A stretch of 64,000 nt of DNA, from contig NZ_CP068985.1 in NCBI RefSeq assembly GCF_019397265.1, positions 1,116,001 to 1,180,000 of the forward strand, written 5' to 3'. This stretch comes from Nonomuraea coxensis DSM 45129. Its GTDB lineage: Bacteria > Actinomycetota > Actinomycetes > Streptosporangiales > Streptosporangiaceae. Positions 32,517-40,527 of the stretch are shown piece by piece (the first letter of the stretch is position 1; every line of letters starts with the position of its first letter). The notes under the pieces were generated by a model that was not told where the DNA came from, did not search any database, and worked only from the letters and a program-made list of their open reading frames with translations. The position numbers and the translations under genes are program-made.

Positions 32517-33539
32517 ATGAAGCAGTTCCCCGACTCGCCGCACGCGCCCGCGGAGACGCGCGCCTGGCCCCCCATCTCCGTCATCATGCCGGTCCTCAAC
32601 GAGGAGCGGCACCTTCGTGAGGCCGTCGACATGGTCCTCGCGCAGCACTACCCCGGTGAGATCGAGGTCGTGCTCGCGGTGGGCCCGTCCCAGGACCGCA
32701 CCCAGGAGGTCGCCGACGCCATCGCCGCGTCCGACCGCCGGGTCACCGTGGTGCCCAACCCGACCGGCCGCACCCCCAACGCGCTCAACGCCGCGATCGC
32801 CGCCTCCCGCAACGGCATCGTCGCACGAGTCGACGGGCACGCCATGCTGCCCTCCGACTACCTGCGCATCGCGGTCGAGACCCTGGCCGAGACAGGCGCC
32901 GACAACGTCGGCGGCGTCATGGCCGCGGAGGGGATCAGCCCGTTCGAGCAGGCCGTGGCCTGCGCGATGACCTCCAAGATCGGGGTGGGCGCCGCCGCCT
33001 TCCACGTGGGAGGCACGGCGGGCCCCGCCGACACCGTCTACCTCGGCGTCTTCCGCCGCTCGGCGCTCGACCGGGTGGGCGGCTACGACGAGCACTTCCA
33101 GCGCGCCCAGGACTGGGAGATGAACCACCGCATCCGCCAGAGCGGCGGCTTGGTGTGGTTCCAGCCGCGCATGCGGGTCTCCTACCGGCCGCGGCCCAAC
33201 GTCAAGGCCCTCGCCAAGCAGTACTTCCACTACGGCCGCTGGCGGCGGGTGGTCGCGCGCACCCACGAGGGCACGATCAACCTGCGTTACCTCGCCCCGC
33301 CCGCCGCGGTGCTGGCGATGATCCTCGGGCTGGTCGTGTCGCCGTTCTTCCCGCTCGGCCTCGTCGTCCCCGGAGGCTACGCCCTCGCGATCGTCGCCGG
33401 GTCGGCCGTGACCGGCAGCCACCTGCCGATGGCCGCCCGGCTGCGGCTCCCGCTGGTGTACGCCGCCATGCACTGCTCGTGGGGCTGGGGCTTCCTCACC
33501 AGCCCGCGCAGGCTGGCCCGCCCGCCCCGATCGTCATGA
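32517..33539 (+). CDS. Family 2 glycosyltransferase (ExoA-like)
   Basis: A 340-residue membrane-associated glycosyltransferase. The GT-A domain shows 'ISVIMPVLNEERHLREAV', 'VLAVGPSQDRTQEVA', 'GRTPNALNAAIAAS', the metal motif 'VDGHA' and the acceptor motif 'RAQDWEMNHRIRQSGG'. Two C-terminal membrane helices (about 265-285 and 290-310) follow. ExoA-type enzymes extend exopolysaccharide repeat units. It converges with the TagB/F-like gene with a 6-nt overlap. GTG 32505 is an alternative start. Confidence 0.9.
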   Translation: MKQFPDSPHAPAETRAWPPISVIMPVLNEERHLREAVDMVLAQHYPGEIEVVLAVGPSQDRTQEVADAIAASDRRVTVVPNPTGRTPNALNAAIAASRNGIVARVDGHAMLPSDYLRIAVETLAETGADNVGGVMAAEGISPFEQAVACAMTSKIGVGAAAFHVGGTAGPADTVYLGVFRRSALDRVGGYDEHFQRAQDWEMNHRIRQSGGLVWFQPRMRVSYRPRPNVKALAKQYFHYGRWRRVVARTHEGTINLRYLAPPAAVLAMILGLVVSPFFPLGLVVPGGYALAIVAGSAVTGSHLPMAARLRLPLVYAAMHCSWGWGFLTSPRRLARPPRSS

Positions 33540-35270
33540 CCCCGTGAGGACCCGCTCCACCGCCGCGTTGAAGCGGGTCAGCGCGTCCGGATACTCCGGC
33601 CCGAGCAGATAGCTCCTGAGCTTCACCCGCGCCCGGGCCAGGGTGTCCTCCCCGTCCAGGAACTCCGCGAGGCCGGCCAGGTCCTCGCCCAGCAGCACGC
33701 CCGCCTCCGTGCTCGGATAGCGCTCGTGGAAGGCGTGCTCGGGCAGCCCCGCGACGTTCGTCACCGCGTACGGCTTCTCGCTGGCCAGGAAGTCGGCGAC
33801 CACGCTGGAGATGTCGCTGATCAGCAGGTCGCACTGGTTGAAGCAGTCGTACAGGTGCGGCTCAGGGCCGGTGACGACCAGGTGCCTGACGTGCGTGGCC
33901 GGCCCCTCGGCCCGCGACGGGTGCCGGGCCTTCGACTTGGCCAGCTCGGCCTTCTCGATCATGGCGACGATCCGCCGGTGCGCCCGCAGGGCCGCCTTGT
34001 CGCGGTGCCCGGTCAGCGGGTGCGGCTTGTAGATGACCCGCAGCGGCGGATCGTGCTCCAGCAGCGCCCGCACGATACGCGGGCCGAACGTCATCAGCGA
34101 GGTGTGGAACAGGTCGTCGTTCCAGCCCTCCCAGGTGGGCGCGTAGAGAACGGTCCGGTACGGCAGCCCCGGCCCCCGCGTCGAGATGCCCTGCAACTGG
34201 GGCCGGCCGACCTCGTGGACGCACTCGTCCCGCACGCCGACCTTGGCCTTCCTGTAGCGGTCGCGGCCGGCCGGACCGGCCACCCACACCTCGTCGTACA
34301 CCCGCGAGAACGGGTTGAACGAGGCTTCCTTGTCGCTGTCGCCGTGGTTGAGGAAGGCGCTGCGGAGCGTCGGGATGCGCAGCATGTGGACGTTGCGGCC
34401 GACGTTCGCGACGTACAGGCAGAGCTTGGCGCTGGACAGGGCGCGGAAGCTCATCAGGTCGGCCGACGACGGGATGCACACCATCGGCAGCGACGACGGC
34501 TCCAGGTGCCGGGCCATGCCGCGCTCGCGCAGCACCACGATGGCCCGCCGGTCGATGCGCTCCAGCACGGGCAGCCACATGCGGGCCTGGTAGGCGGCGG
34601 CCGTCGCGCCCGAGAAGTACAGGATGACCTCCGGGCGGTAGGCGGCCACCTGCGCCCCGACGACCTCCAGCACGCGGACCCGGTCGGTGAGCGGGCGGGT
34701 GCGGCGCACGTACGGGAGGAGCGCCAGCGCGCCGGCCGCGCCCAGGGCGAGCGCCAGGGCCGCCCCGCAGCAGGCCGCGACCGCGCCCCACACGGCCCCG
34801 AGCACCGGCAGCGCGTCCAGGTAGAGGAAGCGCGTGCCGCGCGGGTCGCCCAGCCAGTGCGGCGGCAGCTTGGGGATGCGCAGCGCCGACACGTCGAGGT
34901 TGCGGGTCGTGACCGGCATCCGGCTGAGCGTCTGCCTGAGCAGCAACGCGAGCCCCGTGTGCAGGGCCCGCATCCCGTGGATGCCGAACATCGCGACCGC
35001 CAGCGCCAGGAACCACACCGAGTCCGGCCCGGCCGCCCGCGCCACGAGCAGCAGCGCCGCCGTCTCGCGGGCCGCGAAGCGCACCGTGACGCCCAGGTGC
35101 ACCTGGCCGAGCAGCTCCAGCGGGCGGCGGGCCAGGCGCGGCGCGGCGTACTCGGCGGCGTAGGACACCAGCGCCGCCGCCCCGAACACCAGCGGGGCCG
35201 GCCAGAGCGCCGCCGCCAGCAGCGCGGGATAGGAGGCCAGCAGCGCCGCGATCACGATGAGTCTCCTCAT
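33534..35270 (-). CDS. CDP-glycerol glycerophosphotransferase family protein (TagB/TagF-like)
   Basis: A 578-residue protein. The N-terminal 190 residues carry about four to five membrane helices, then comes a GT-B-type polymerase domain with 'VILYFSGATAAAYQ', 'LNHGDSDKEASFNPFSRVYD', 'YRTVLYAPTWEGWND', 'RVIYKPHPLTGHRDK' and 'DLLISDISSVVADFLASEKP'. These are the TagB/TagF hallmarks of poly(glycerol-phosphate) teichoic-acid synthesis. A membrane-embedded N-terminus is characteristic of actinobacterial members. It probably transfers glycerol- or polyol-phosphate units to a lipid-linked acceptor. Confidence 0.88.
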   Translation of the reverse strand: MRRLIVIAALLASYPALLAAALWPAPLVFGAAALVSYAAEYAAPRLARRPLELLGQVHLGVTVRFAARETAALLLVARAAGPDSVWFLALAVAMFGIHGMRALHTGLALLLRQTLSRMPVTTRNLDVSALRIPKLPPHWLGDPRGTRFLYLDALPVLGAVWGAVAACCGAALALALGAAGALALLPYVRRTRPLTDRVRVLEVVGAQVAAYRPEVILYFSGATAAAYQARMWLPVLERIDRRAIVVLRERGMARHLEPSSLPMVCIPSSADLMSFRALSSAKLCLYVANVGRNVHMLRIPTLRSAFLNHGDSDKEASFNPFSRVYDEVWVAGPAGRDRYRKAKVGVRDECVHEVGRPQLQGISTRGPGLPYRTVLYAPTWEGWNDDLFHTSLMTFGPRIVRALLEHDPPLRVIYKPHPLTGHRDKAALRAHRRIVAMIEKAELAKSKARHPSRAEGPATHVRHLVVTGPEPHLYDCFNQCDLLISDISSVVADFLASEKPYAVTNVAGLPEHAFHERYPSTEAGVLLGEDLAGLAEFLDGEDTLARARVKLRSYLLGPEYPDALTRFNAAVERVLTGS

Positions 35271-35419
35271 CAGATACCTCCGAGGAAACCCCCGCCCTCA
35301 GGCAGGGAAAGGATCGGACTCTTGCGGAGCAGGGCAGGAGCAGGCGTTACGCCGCCGGGCAGACCGCAGTCTTTTGGATTCGGCCGGTGCGCGAGTGATC
35401 TCGTACATAGAATCGAAAG

Positions 35420-36529
35420 GTGGCGCAGCTTGTGAAGCGGGCCTACAAGTACCGCTTCTACCCGACCCCCGAGCAGGCCGAAGAGCTTGTCCGGACGTTC
35501 GGCTGCGTGCGCCTGGTCTACAACAAGGCCCTGGAGGAGCGGACCCGCGCCTACACGGAGGAAGGCCGTGGGGTCTCCTACACGGAGTCGTCCGCGACGT
35601 TGACCGCGTGGAAGCAGACGCCCGAGCTGGCGTTTCTGCGCGAGGTGTCGTCGGTGCCATTGCAGCAGACGCTGCGGCATCTGCAGGCGGCGTTCGCGAA
35701 CTTCTTCGCCAAACGGGCCAAATACCCCACCTTCAAGTCCCGTAAGAGGTCGCGAGCGTCGGCCGAATACACCCGCTCTGGGTTCCGCTGGCGCGACGGC
35801 AGGCTCACCCTGGCCAAGATGGGCGCGCCGCTGGACATCGTGTGGTCGCGCCCACTCCCCGAAGGGGCCGAGCCGTCCACGGTCACCGTGAGCCGGGACC
35901 CGGCCGGGCGCTGGTTCGTGTCCCTCCTGGTCGAGGAGAAGATCGCGCCCTTGCCGCCGGTCGAGCAGTCGACGGGCCTGGACGCCGGCCTCACCGCCCT
36001 GGCGACGCTGTCGTGCGGCGAGCAGATCGCCAACCCGCGTCACGAGCGTCGTGAGCGGCGCAGGCTGGCCAAGGCGCAGCGGGCGCTGGCCCGCAAGCAG
36101 AAGGGGTCGAAGAACCGGGCCAAGGCCCGGCTGAAGGTGGCACGGGTGCACGCCCGGATCGCCGACCGGCGCCGGGACTACCTGCACAAGGCCACCACAC
36201 GGCTGGTTATCGAGAATCAAGTGATCGCCGTGGAGGACCTGGCCGTCCGCAACCTGCTCAAGAACCACGCGCTGGCCCGTGCCATCTCCGATGCCGGCTG
36301 GCGGGAACTGCGCCGCATGCTGGAGTACAAGACGGCCTGGTACGGCCGCACGCTGGCGGTCGTGGACCGTTTCTTTCCCTCTTCCAAGTTGTGCTCGGTC
36401 TGCGGGGTGCTGCGGGAAGAGATGCCGTTGAGCGTCCGCGAGTGGACTTGTGCGTGTGGCGCGGTGCATGACCGGGAGGTGAACGCGGCCCGGAACATGC
36501 TGCTCGCCGCCGGGCTGGCGGAGAGCTGA
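35420..36529 (+). CDS. tnpB: TnpB RNA-guided nuclease
   Basis: A 369-residue TnpB (OrfB_IS605). The N-terminal helix-turn-helix is 'VKRAYKYRFYPTPEQAEELV'; 'CVRLVYNKALEERT' follows. The RuvC-like acidic residues are Asp in 'TGLDAGLTALATL', Glu in 'IAVEDLAVRNLL' and Asp in 'HDREVNAARNML'. The zinc ribbon is 'CSVCG' with 'CACG'. All catalytic residues are intact, so it should be an active Cas12-like nuclease guided by an RNA from the element's 3' end. GTG 35432, 12 nt further in, may be the true start. Confidence 0.92.
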   Translation: MAQLVKRAYKYRFYPTPEQAEELVRTFGCVRLVYNKALEERTRAYTEEGRGVSYTESSATLTAWKQTPELAFLREVSSVPLQQTLRHLQAAFANFFAKRAKYPTFKSRKRSRASAEYTRSGFRWRDGRLTLAKMGAPLDIVWSRPLPEGAEPSTVTVSRDPAGRWFVSLLVEEKIAPLPPVEQSTGLDAGLTALATLSCGEQIANPRHERRERRRLAKAQRALARKQKGSKNRAKARLKVARVHARIADRRRDYLHKATTRLVIENQVIAVEDLAVRNLLKNHALARAISDAGWRELRRMLEYKTAWYGRTLAVVDRFFPSSKLCSVCGVLREEMPLSVREWTCACGAVHDREVNAARNMLLAAGLAES

Positions 36530-36660
36530 AACGCCTGTGGAGCTGGTGTAAGACCTCAAGCGGGAGTCCCCCTCTCGGGCGGGCGACCGGCGGCGAAGCA
36601 GGAAGACCGACCGGCGACGGTCGAAATCCCCTCGTTCACGAGGGGAAGGATGCCAAGTGA
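36480..36660 (+). ncRNA. Probable omega RNA (reRNA) of TnpB
   Basis: In IS605-group elements the guide RNA overlaps the 3' end of tnpB and runs through the right end. Here 36530-36660 is noncoding, structured and ends in the perfect hairpin at 36628-36645. The guide would be the bases just beyond the right border (about 36661 onward). Position is inferred from the family, not proven. Confidence 0.5.
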
Positions 36661-36750
36661 TCGCACGGTAACAAGCTCAGGGTCAAGTGCCGTCCACGTA
36701 CCCGTCTGTCGTGTGCCCTGATAGCGGCGGATTAGGCCCTTATGCCGCTG

Positions 36751-37476
36751 CTACGCCTCTGCGGCCAGTTTGAACAGCAGCTCGGCGATCCGCAGGTCGG
36801 CCGGATGGGTGACCTTGATGTTGCGCTCGCTGCCCGCCACCAGGTGGATCGGCACCTCCGGCAGGTAGCGCAGCACGACGCCGCAGTCGTCGGTCGCCGG
36901 GCGGCCGGCGAACCCGGGGTCGGCGAGCGCCCGCTCGTACGCCTCCCTGATCACCGACAGCTTGAAGCACTGCGGCGTCTGGCTGCGCCGCAGCCGCGCG
37001 CGGTCCAGCACCTCGCCGACGACCTCGCCGTCCCCCGCGGGCGCGGCCACGAAGACCGTGTCGGAGCTCGGGATCGCCACGTTGACGGCCTTGTGGGTGC
37101 GCAGGGCCCGGACGCACTCGGAGATGATCCGGGGCTCCAGGAGCGGCCTCACGGCGTCGTGCAACAGCACGTCACACTCCTCGGTGCCGAGCGCCCGCAA
37201 CGCCCGCCACGTGCTCTCCGTGCGGCTCGCGCCGCCCTCCACGATCTTGGTGACCTTGCGGTAGCCGCCCCGCTCCACGATCCGCTCCACCCGGTCGGTG
37301 TAGCCGGGCGTCATCAGCACCACGATCTCGTCGATCTCCGGCGCGCCCTCGAAGACCGCCAGCGAGTGCTCGAGAATCGTCCTCCCCGCCACCTCGACGA
37401 GCTGCTTGGGCAGGGCGAGGCCCACCCGCTGCCCCACCCCGCCCGCCAGGAGCACGCCGACCGACCGCGCATTCAT
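36751..37476 (-). CDS. IspD/TarI-family cytidylyltransferase
   Basis: A 241-residue nucleotidyltransferase. The CTP loop is 'GVLLAGGVGQRVGLALPKQL', then 'EGGASRTESTWRAL', 'LLHDAVRPLL', 'SQTPQCFKLSVI' and 'TDDCGVVLR', with 'RNIKVTHPADLRIAELL' at the C-terminus. IspD makes CDP-methylerythritol (isoprenoid MEP pathway); TarI makes CDP-ribitol for teichoic acid. The motifs are shared. No ispF or carD neighbour is seen, and the gene lies between a TagB/F-like polymerase and CDP-alcohol phosphotransferases, so a TarI-like polyol-phosphate role is at least as likely. Confidence 0.85.
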   Translation of the reverse strand: MNARSVGVLLAGGVGQRVGLALPKQLVEVAGRTILEHSLAVFEGAPEIDEIVVLMTPGYTDRVERIVERGGYRKVTKIVEGGASRTESTWRALRALGTEECDVLLHDAVRPLLEPRIISECVRALRTHKAVNVAIPSSDTVFVAAPAGDGEVVGEVLDRARLRRSQTPQCFKLSVIREAYERALADPGFAGRPATDDCGVVLRYLPEVPIHLVAGSERNIKVTHPADLRIAELLFKLAAEA

Positions 37477-37623
37477 ACCGCGAGCGTAAGGCAGGTCCGG
37501 CGGGAACCGGGACGTGCCGGTAACGGTGCTGTTCCGTGATATCGCGTTGACCGGTCGCTACGCTGAGGCTACGCACCCCCTCAAGTCCACGCACCTCCGC
37601 CCGACCGGTAGGAGACCTGCGCT

Positions 37624-39057
37624 TTGCCCGACTCGATGACCGCGCACGACAACCCGACGCACGTCGACCCGGCGACGGCGGCCGTCGTCCTGGCCACCAC
37701 GCCGGCGAGCAGGCTCTCCTGCTCAGACGGCACGCTGCTCGACCGCCTCGGCACGCAGCTCGACCTCCTGCCCGTCCGCGACGTGCAGGTGCTGACGCCG
37801 GGCGGCGGCCTCGCGGCCGACCTCCGGGGCGTCGCGAAGATCGCCAGGACGGCCGTGAGCGCCGTCGCCCTGGTGCCCGCCGACCTCGTGGCCCACACCG
37901 AGGCCCTGGCGCTGCTGCTGGACCACCCGGCCCACGACACCGGCGCGCTGGTCGCGCTGGACCCGGCCGCGGGCCCGCTCCGGCCGCCCGTCCGGGTCGA
38001 GGGCGGCGCGGTCGTGGCCGCCGGCAGCTCGTTCCACACCGTGCCCGAGGCCAACGCCACCTTCCGCGGCCTGCTCCAGGCCGCCACGCCCGACCTCGGC
38101 ACGCTCGCCGAGGTCGCCGAGGAGCTGGCCGAGCTGGCCGACACCGGCAAGCTCGGCCCGGTCACCCCGGTCGAGGCCGTGGACCTGCTGCTGGTCGGGC
38201 TGGTCCGCAGCGGCGTGAAGGTCCGCGCCGCCCCGCTCGGGCCGCTGCACGCCGACCGGGTCGCCGGCCAGCACGCCGCCGACGTGGCCGTCGAGCGGCT
38301 GGCCGACGTGGACGAGAACCGCGTCAGGCTGGACACCTCGGTCAAGGACGACGACGGCTTCTTCGCCACCTTCCTCGTCTCCACCTGGACCCGCCACCTG
38401 ATCAGGCCGGCCGCCCGGCTCAAGCTCACCCCCAACACGGTGACCGGCATCTCGGTCGGGCTGGCGGCGCTCGCGGCGGTGTGGTTCTCGGCCGGCACGC
38501 AGGGCGCGCTCCTGGCGGGGGCGGTGCTGTTCTACCTGTCGTTCGCGCTCGACTGCCTCGACGGCCAGCTCGCCCGCTACACCCGTACGTTCTCGCCGCT
38601 CGGCGCGTGGGTGGACGGCATGGCCGACCGGCTGAAGGAATACGTCGTCTACGCCGGCCTGGCCCTCGGTGTCCCCGGCCCCGGCATCTGGCGGCTGGCC
38701 GTGGCCGCGATGATCCTCCAGGTCGTCCGGCACGCCATGGACCACTCCTTCGCCGGCGCGGCGGCGGGCGCCGCCGGGGCCGGCGCGTCCTGGGCCCGGC
38801 CGGCGCGCTCCCTGCGCGAGTCGGCCGACGCCGCCTCGCCCAGGGGCCTGCTCGCGCTCGCCCGGCGGGTCGAGCGGATGCCGGTCGTGCGCTGGCTCAA
38901 GCGGATGATCGTGCTGCCGATCGGCGAGCGGACCGCGCTCATCTGCGTCACCGCCGCGGGATGGGGGGCGCGGACGACGTTCGTGACGCTGCTGGCCTGG
39001 GGCGGGGTGGCGATGACGTACCAGTTGCTCGGACGGATGGCGAGGTCGGCGCGATGA
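37624..39057 (+). CDS. CDP-alcohol phosphotransferase with long N-terminal domain
   Basis: A 477-residue protein. The N-terminal 245 residues form an NTP-transferase-like domain of actinobacterial type ('VVLATTPASRLSCSDGTLLD', 'HTVPEANATFRGLL') whose residues suggest it is degenerate. The C-terminal membrane domain has the complete CDP-alcohol motif D-x2-DG-x2-AR-x8-G-x3-D-x3-D in 'DCLDGQLARY' and 'GAWVDGMADR', with about five to six helices. It would transfer a phospho-alcohol from a CDP-alcohol to a second alcohol. TTG start with GGAG upstream; ATGA overlap to the next gene. Confidence 0.88.
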   Translation: MPDSMTAHDNPTHVDPATAAVVLATTPASRLSCSDGTLLDRLGTQLDLLPVRDVQVLTPGGGLAADLRGVAKIARTAVSAVALVPADLVAHTEALALLLDHPAHDTGALVALDPAAGPLRPPVRVEGGAVVAAGSSFHTVPEANATFRGLLQAATPDLGTLAEVAEELAELADTGKLGPVTPVEAVDLLLVGLVRSGVKVRAAPLGPLHADRVAGQHAADVAVERLADVDENRVRLDTSVKDDDGFFATFLVSTWTRHLIRPAARLKLTPNTVTGISVGLAALAAVWFSAGTQGALLAGAVLFYLSFALDCLDGQLARYTRTFSPLGAWVDGMADRLKEYVVYAGLALGVPGPGIWRLAVAAMILQVVRHAMDHSFAGAAAGAAGAGASWARPARSLRESADAASPRGLLALARRVERMPVVRWLKRMIVLPIGERTALICVTAAGWGARTTFVTLLAWGGVAMTYQLLGRMARSAR

Positions 39058-39704
39058 GGAACCCGAGGGGGCGCCCGGGGAGCAGGCCCGTGCACATGGC
39101 CCCGGTGCCGAGGAGCGCCGTCGTCGCCCAGCGCGACGACGGGCCGCTCTCGCGCGCGATGGGCCTGCTCGTGGCCGGGCAGCTCCCGCCGCTGCCGCCG
39201 GTGCTGGCCGGCACGTTCGTCACCGGCGTGCTGCTGCTGCTCGGGGTGGCCGGCACCGACGGGCTGGCGGTCTTCGCGCCGGCCGTCACGCTGCTGCTGG
39301 CCGGGCCCGGCAGCACGCACCCGCACGACGGCCGCTTCGACTGGCTGGTGCCGCCGATCCTGCGGCTGATCGAGTACACCTTCGTGGCCGCCGTCGGGTT
39401 CGCCCACGGGCTGCACCCGCTGCTGATCATGGTGCTGCTCGGCGCGCTCGCCTTCCATCATTACGATCTGGTCTACCGCCTGCGGCAGCGGGTCCACGCG
39501 CCCTCGTGGCTGGCCACGCTCGGGCTCGGCTGGGACGGCCGGATGATGGTCGTCTCCCTGGTCGCGCTCATGGGGCCGCTGACCGCCGGCTACGCGCTGC
39601 TGGCGCTCTACCTGTGGGGGCTGTTCGGCTGGGAGAGCCTCACCCGCTGGCTCGCCCCGCCCCCCGTCCGGCTGGAGACGGCCGATGCGGGAACGCGAGA
39701 CTGA
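39054..39704 (+). CDS. DUF5941-domain membrane protein
   Basis: A 216-residue protein with about four to five membrane helices. The characteristic segment is 'GRFDWLVPPILRLIEYTFV', followed by 'LGALAFHHYDLVYRLRQRV' and 'LGWDGRMMVVSLVALMG'. The ATG overlaps the stop of the CDP-alcohol phosphotransferase (ATGA), a pairing usual in streptomycetes where the two can be fused. Probably a subunit or partner of that enzyme; function unknown. Confidence 0.75.
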   Translation: MRNPRGRPGSRPVHMAPVPRSAVVAQRDDGPLSRAMGLLVAGQLPPLPPVLAGTFVTGVLLLLGVAGTDGLAVFAPAVTLLLAGPGSTHPHDGRFDWLVPPILRLIEYTFVAAVGFAHGLHPLLIMVLLGALAFHHYDLVYRLRQRVHAPSWLATLGLGWDGRMMVVSLVALMGPLTAGYALLALYLWGLFGWESLTRWLAPPPVRLETADAGTRD

Positions 39705-39722
39705 CCGCGGATTACCCGCGGA

Positions 39723-39750
39723 GGGCCAAAAGGCAACTAACCTTTGGCCC
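39723..39750 (+). terminator. Strong hairpin between DUF5941 gene and nucleotidyltransferase gene
   Basis: GGGCCAAA (39723-39730) pairs with TTTGGCCC (39743-39750), and GG/CC inside the loop can extend the stem. It ends 32 nt before the next start codon. It could be a terminator, an attenuator, or a processing site that sets different levels for the two halves of the cluster. Confidence 0.6.
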
Positions 39751-39782
39751 ACACGTAGTCATGCTCGACTGAGGAGTGCACG

Positions 39783-40517
39783 TTGCTGGGAATGGTGCTG
39801 GCCGCTGGGGCCGGACGACGCCTGCGGCCTTACACCGACACGCTGCCCAAGGCGCTCGTGCCGGTCGACGGTGAGACCACGATCATGGACATCTCGCTGC
39901 GCAACCTGGCCGAGGTGGGCCTGCGGGACATCGTGATCGTCGTCGGTTACGCGGCGCAGGCCGTGCACGAACGCAAGGCCGGCTTCGAGGAGAAGTACGG
40001 CGTCAAGCTCACCCTGGTGCACAACGACAAGGCCGAGGAGTGGAACAACGCCTACTCCCTGTGGTGCGCCCGCGACCACTTCGCGCAGGGCGCGCTGCTG
40101 GTCAACGGCGACACCGTGCACCCGGTCTCGGTCGAGAAGACGCTCCTGGCCGCCCCCGAGACCAGCGACATCCTGCTCGCCGTCGACAACGTCAAGAAGC
40201 TCGCCGACGAGGAGATGAAGGTCACCCTCGACGAGGGCGGCTCGCTGCGGCGCATCACCAAGCTGATGGACCCGGCCGAGGCGTACGGCGAGTACATCGG
40301 CGCCACCCTGATCCGCCCCGCCGCCGCCGAGCGGCTGGCCGACGCGCTCAAGGCCACCTTCGAGCGCGACCCGCAGCTCTACTACGAGGACGGCTACCAG
40401 GAGATGGTCGAGCGCGGCGAGACCATCCACGCCGCGCCCATCGGGGAGGTCGACTGGGTCGAGGTGGACAACCACGACGACCTGGCCAAGGCCCGCACCA
40501 TAGCCGTTCGCTACTGA
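39783..40517 (+). CDS. Sugar/polyol-phosphate nucleotidyltransferase (LicC-like)
   Basis: A 244-residue GT-A-fold nucleotidyltransferase. '[20 protein letters not shown]' is the NTP loop with signature Lys; 'LVNGDTVHP' holds the metal Asp, and 'DWVEVDNHDDLAKA' the second metal Asp. 'EEWNNAYSLWCARDHF' is like phosphocholine and inositol-phosphate cytidylyltransferases (LicC/IPCT). It likely activates a small phospho-alcohol to a CDP-alcohol for the flanking phosphotransferases. TTG start with GAGGAG 7 nt upstream. Confidence 0.85.
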   Translation: MLGMVLAAGAGRRLRPYTDTLPKALVPVDGETTIMDISLRNLAEVGLRDIVIVVGYAAQAVHERKAGFEEKYGVKLTLVHNDKAEEWNNAYSLWCARDHFAQGALLVNGDTVHPVSVEKTLLAAPETSDILLAVDNVKKLADEEMKVTLDEGGSLRRITKLMDPAEAYGEYIGATLIRPAAAERLADALKATFERDPQLYYEDGYQEMVERGETIHAAPIGEVDWVEVDNHDDLAKARTIAVRY

Positions 40518-40527
40518 GAGGGCGGGC

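Larger units (their letters stand above)
35287..36660 (+). mobile_element. IS200/IS605-type element carrying only tnpB
   Basis: No long inverted repeats; instead each end has a subterminal hairpin. Left: CCCGCC-CTCA-GGCAGGG (35291-35307, one bulged A). Right: CCCCTCG-TTCA-CGAGGGG (36628-36645). Both have the TTCA/CTCA loops and adjacent AAGGAT typical of IS605-group ends. No tnpA (Y1 transposase) is present, so the unit is non-autonomous. Exact outer borders are estimates. Confidence 0.75.

Noticed and set aside
32439..33473. N-terminal extension of the LCP protein on the minus strand
   Set aside because: Antisense to the ExoA-like glycosyltransferase; ATG 32438 has a strong ribosome-binding site and is correctly placed before the membrane helix.
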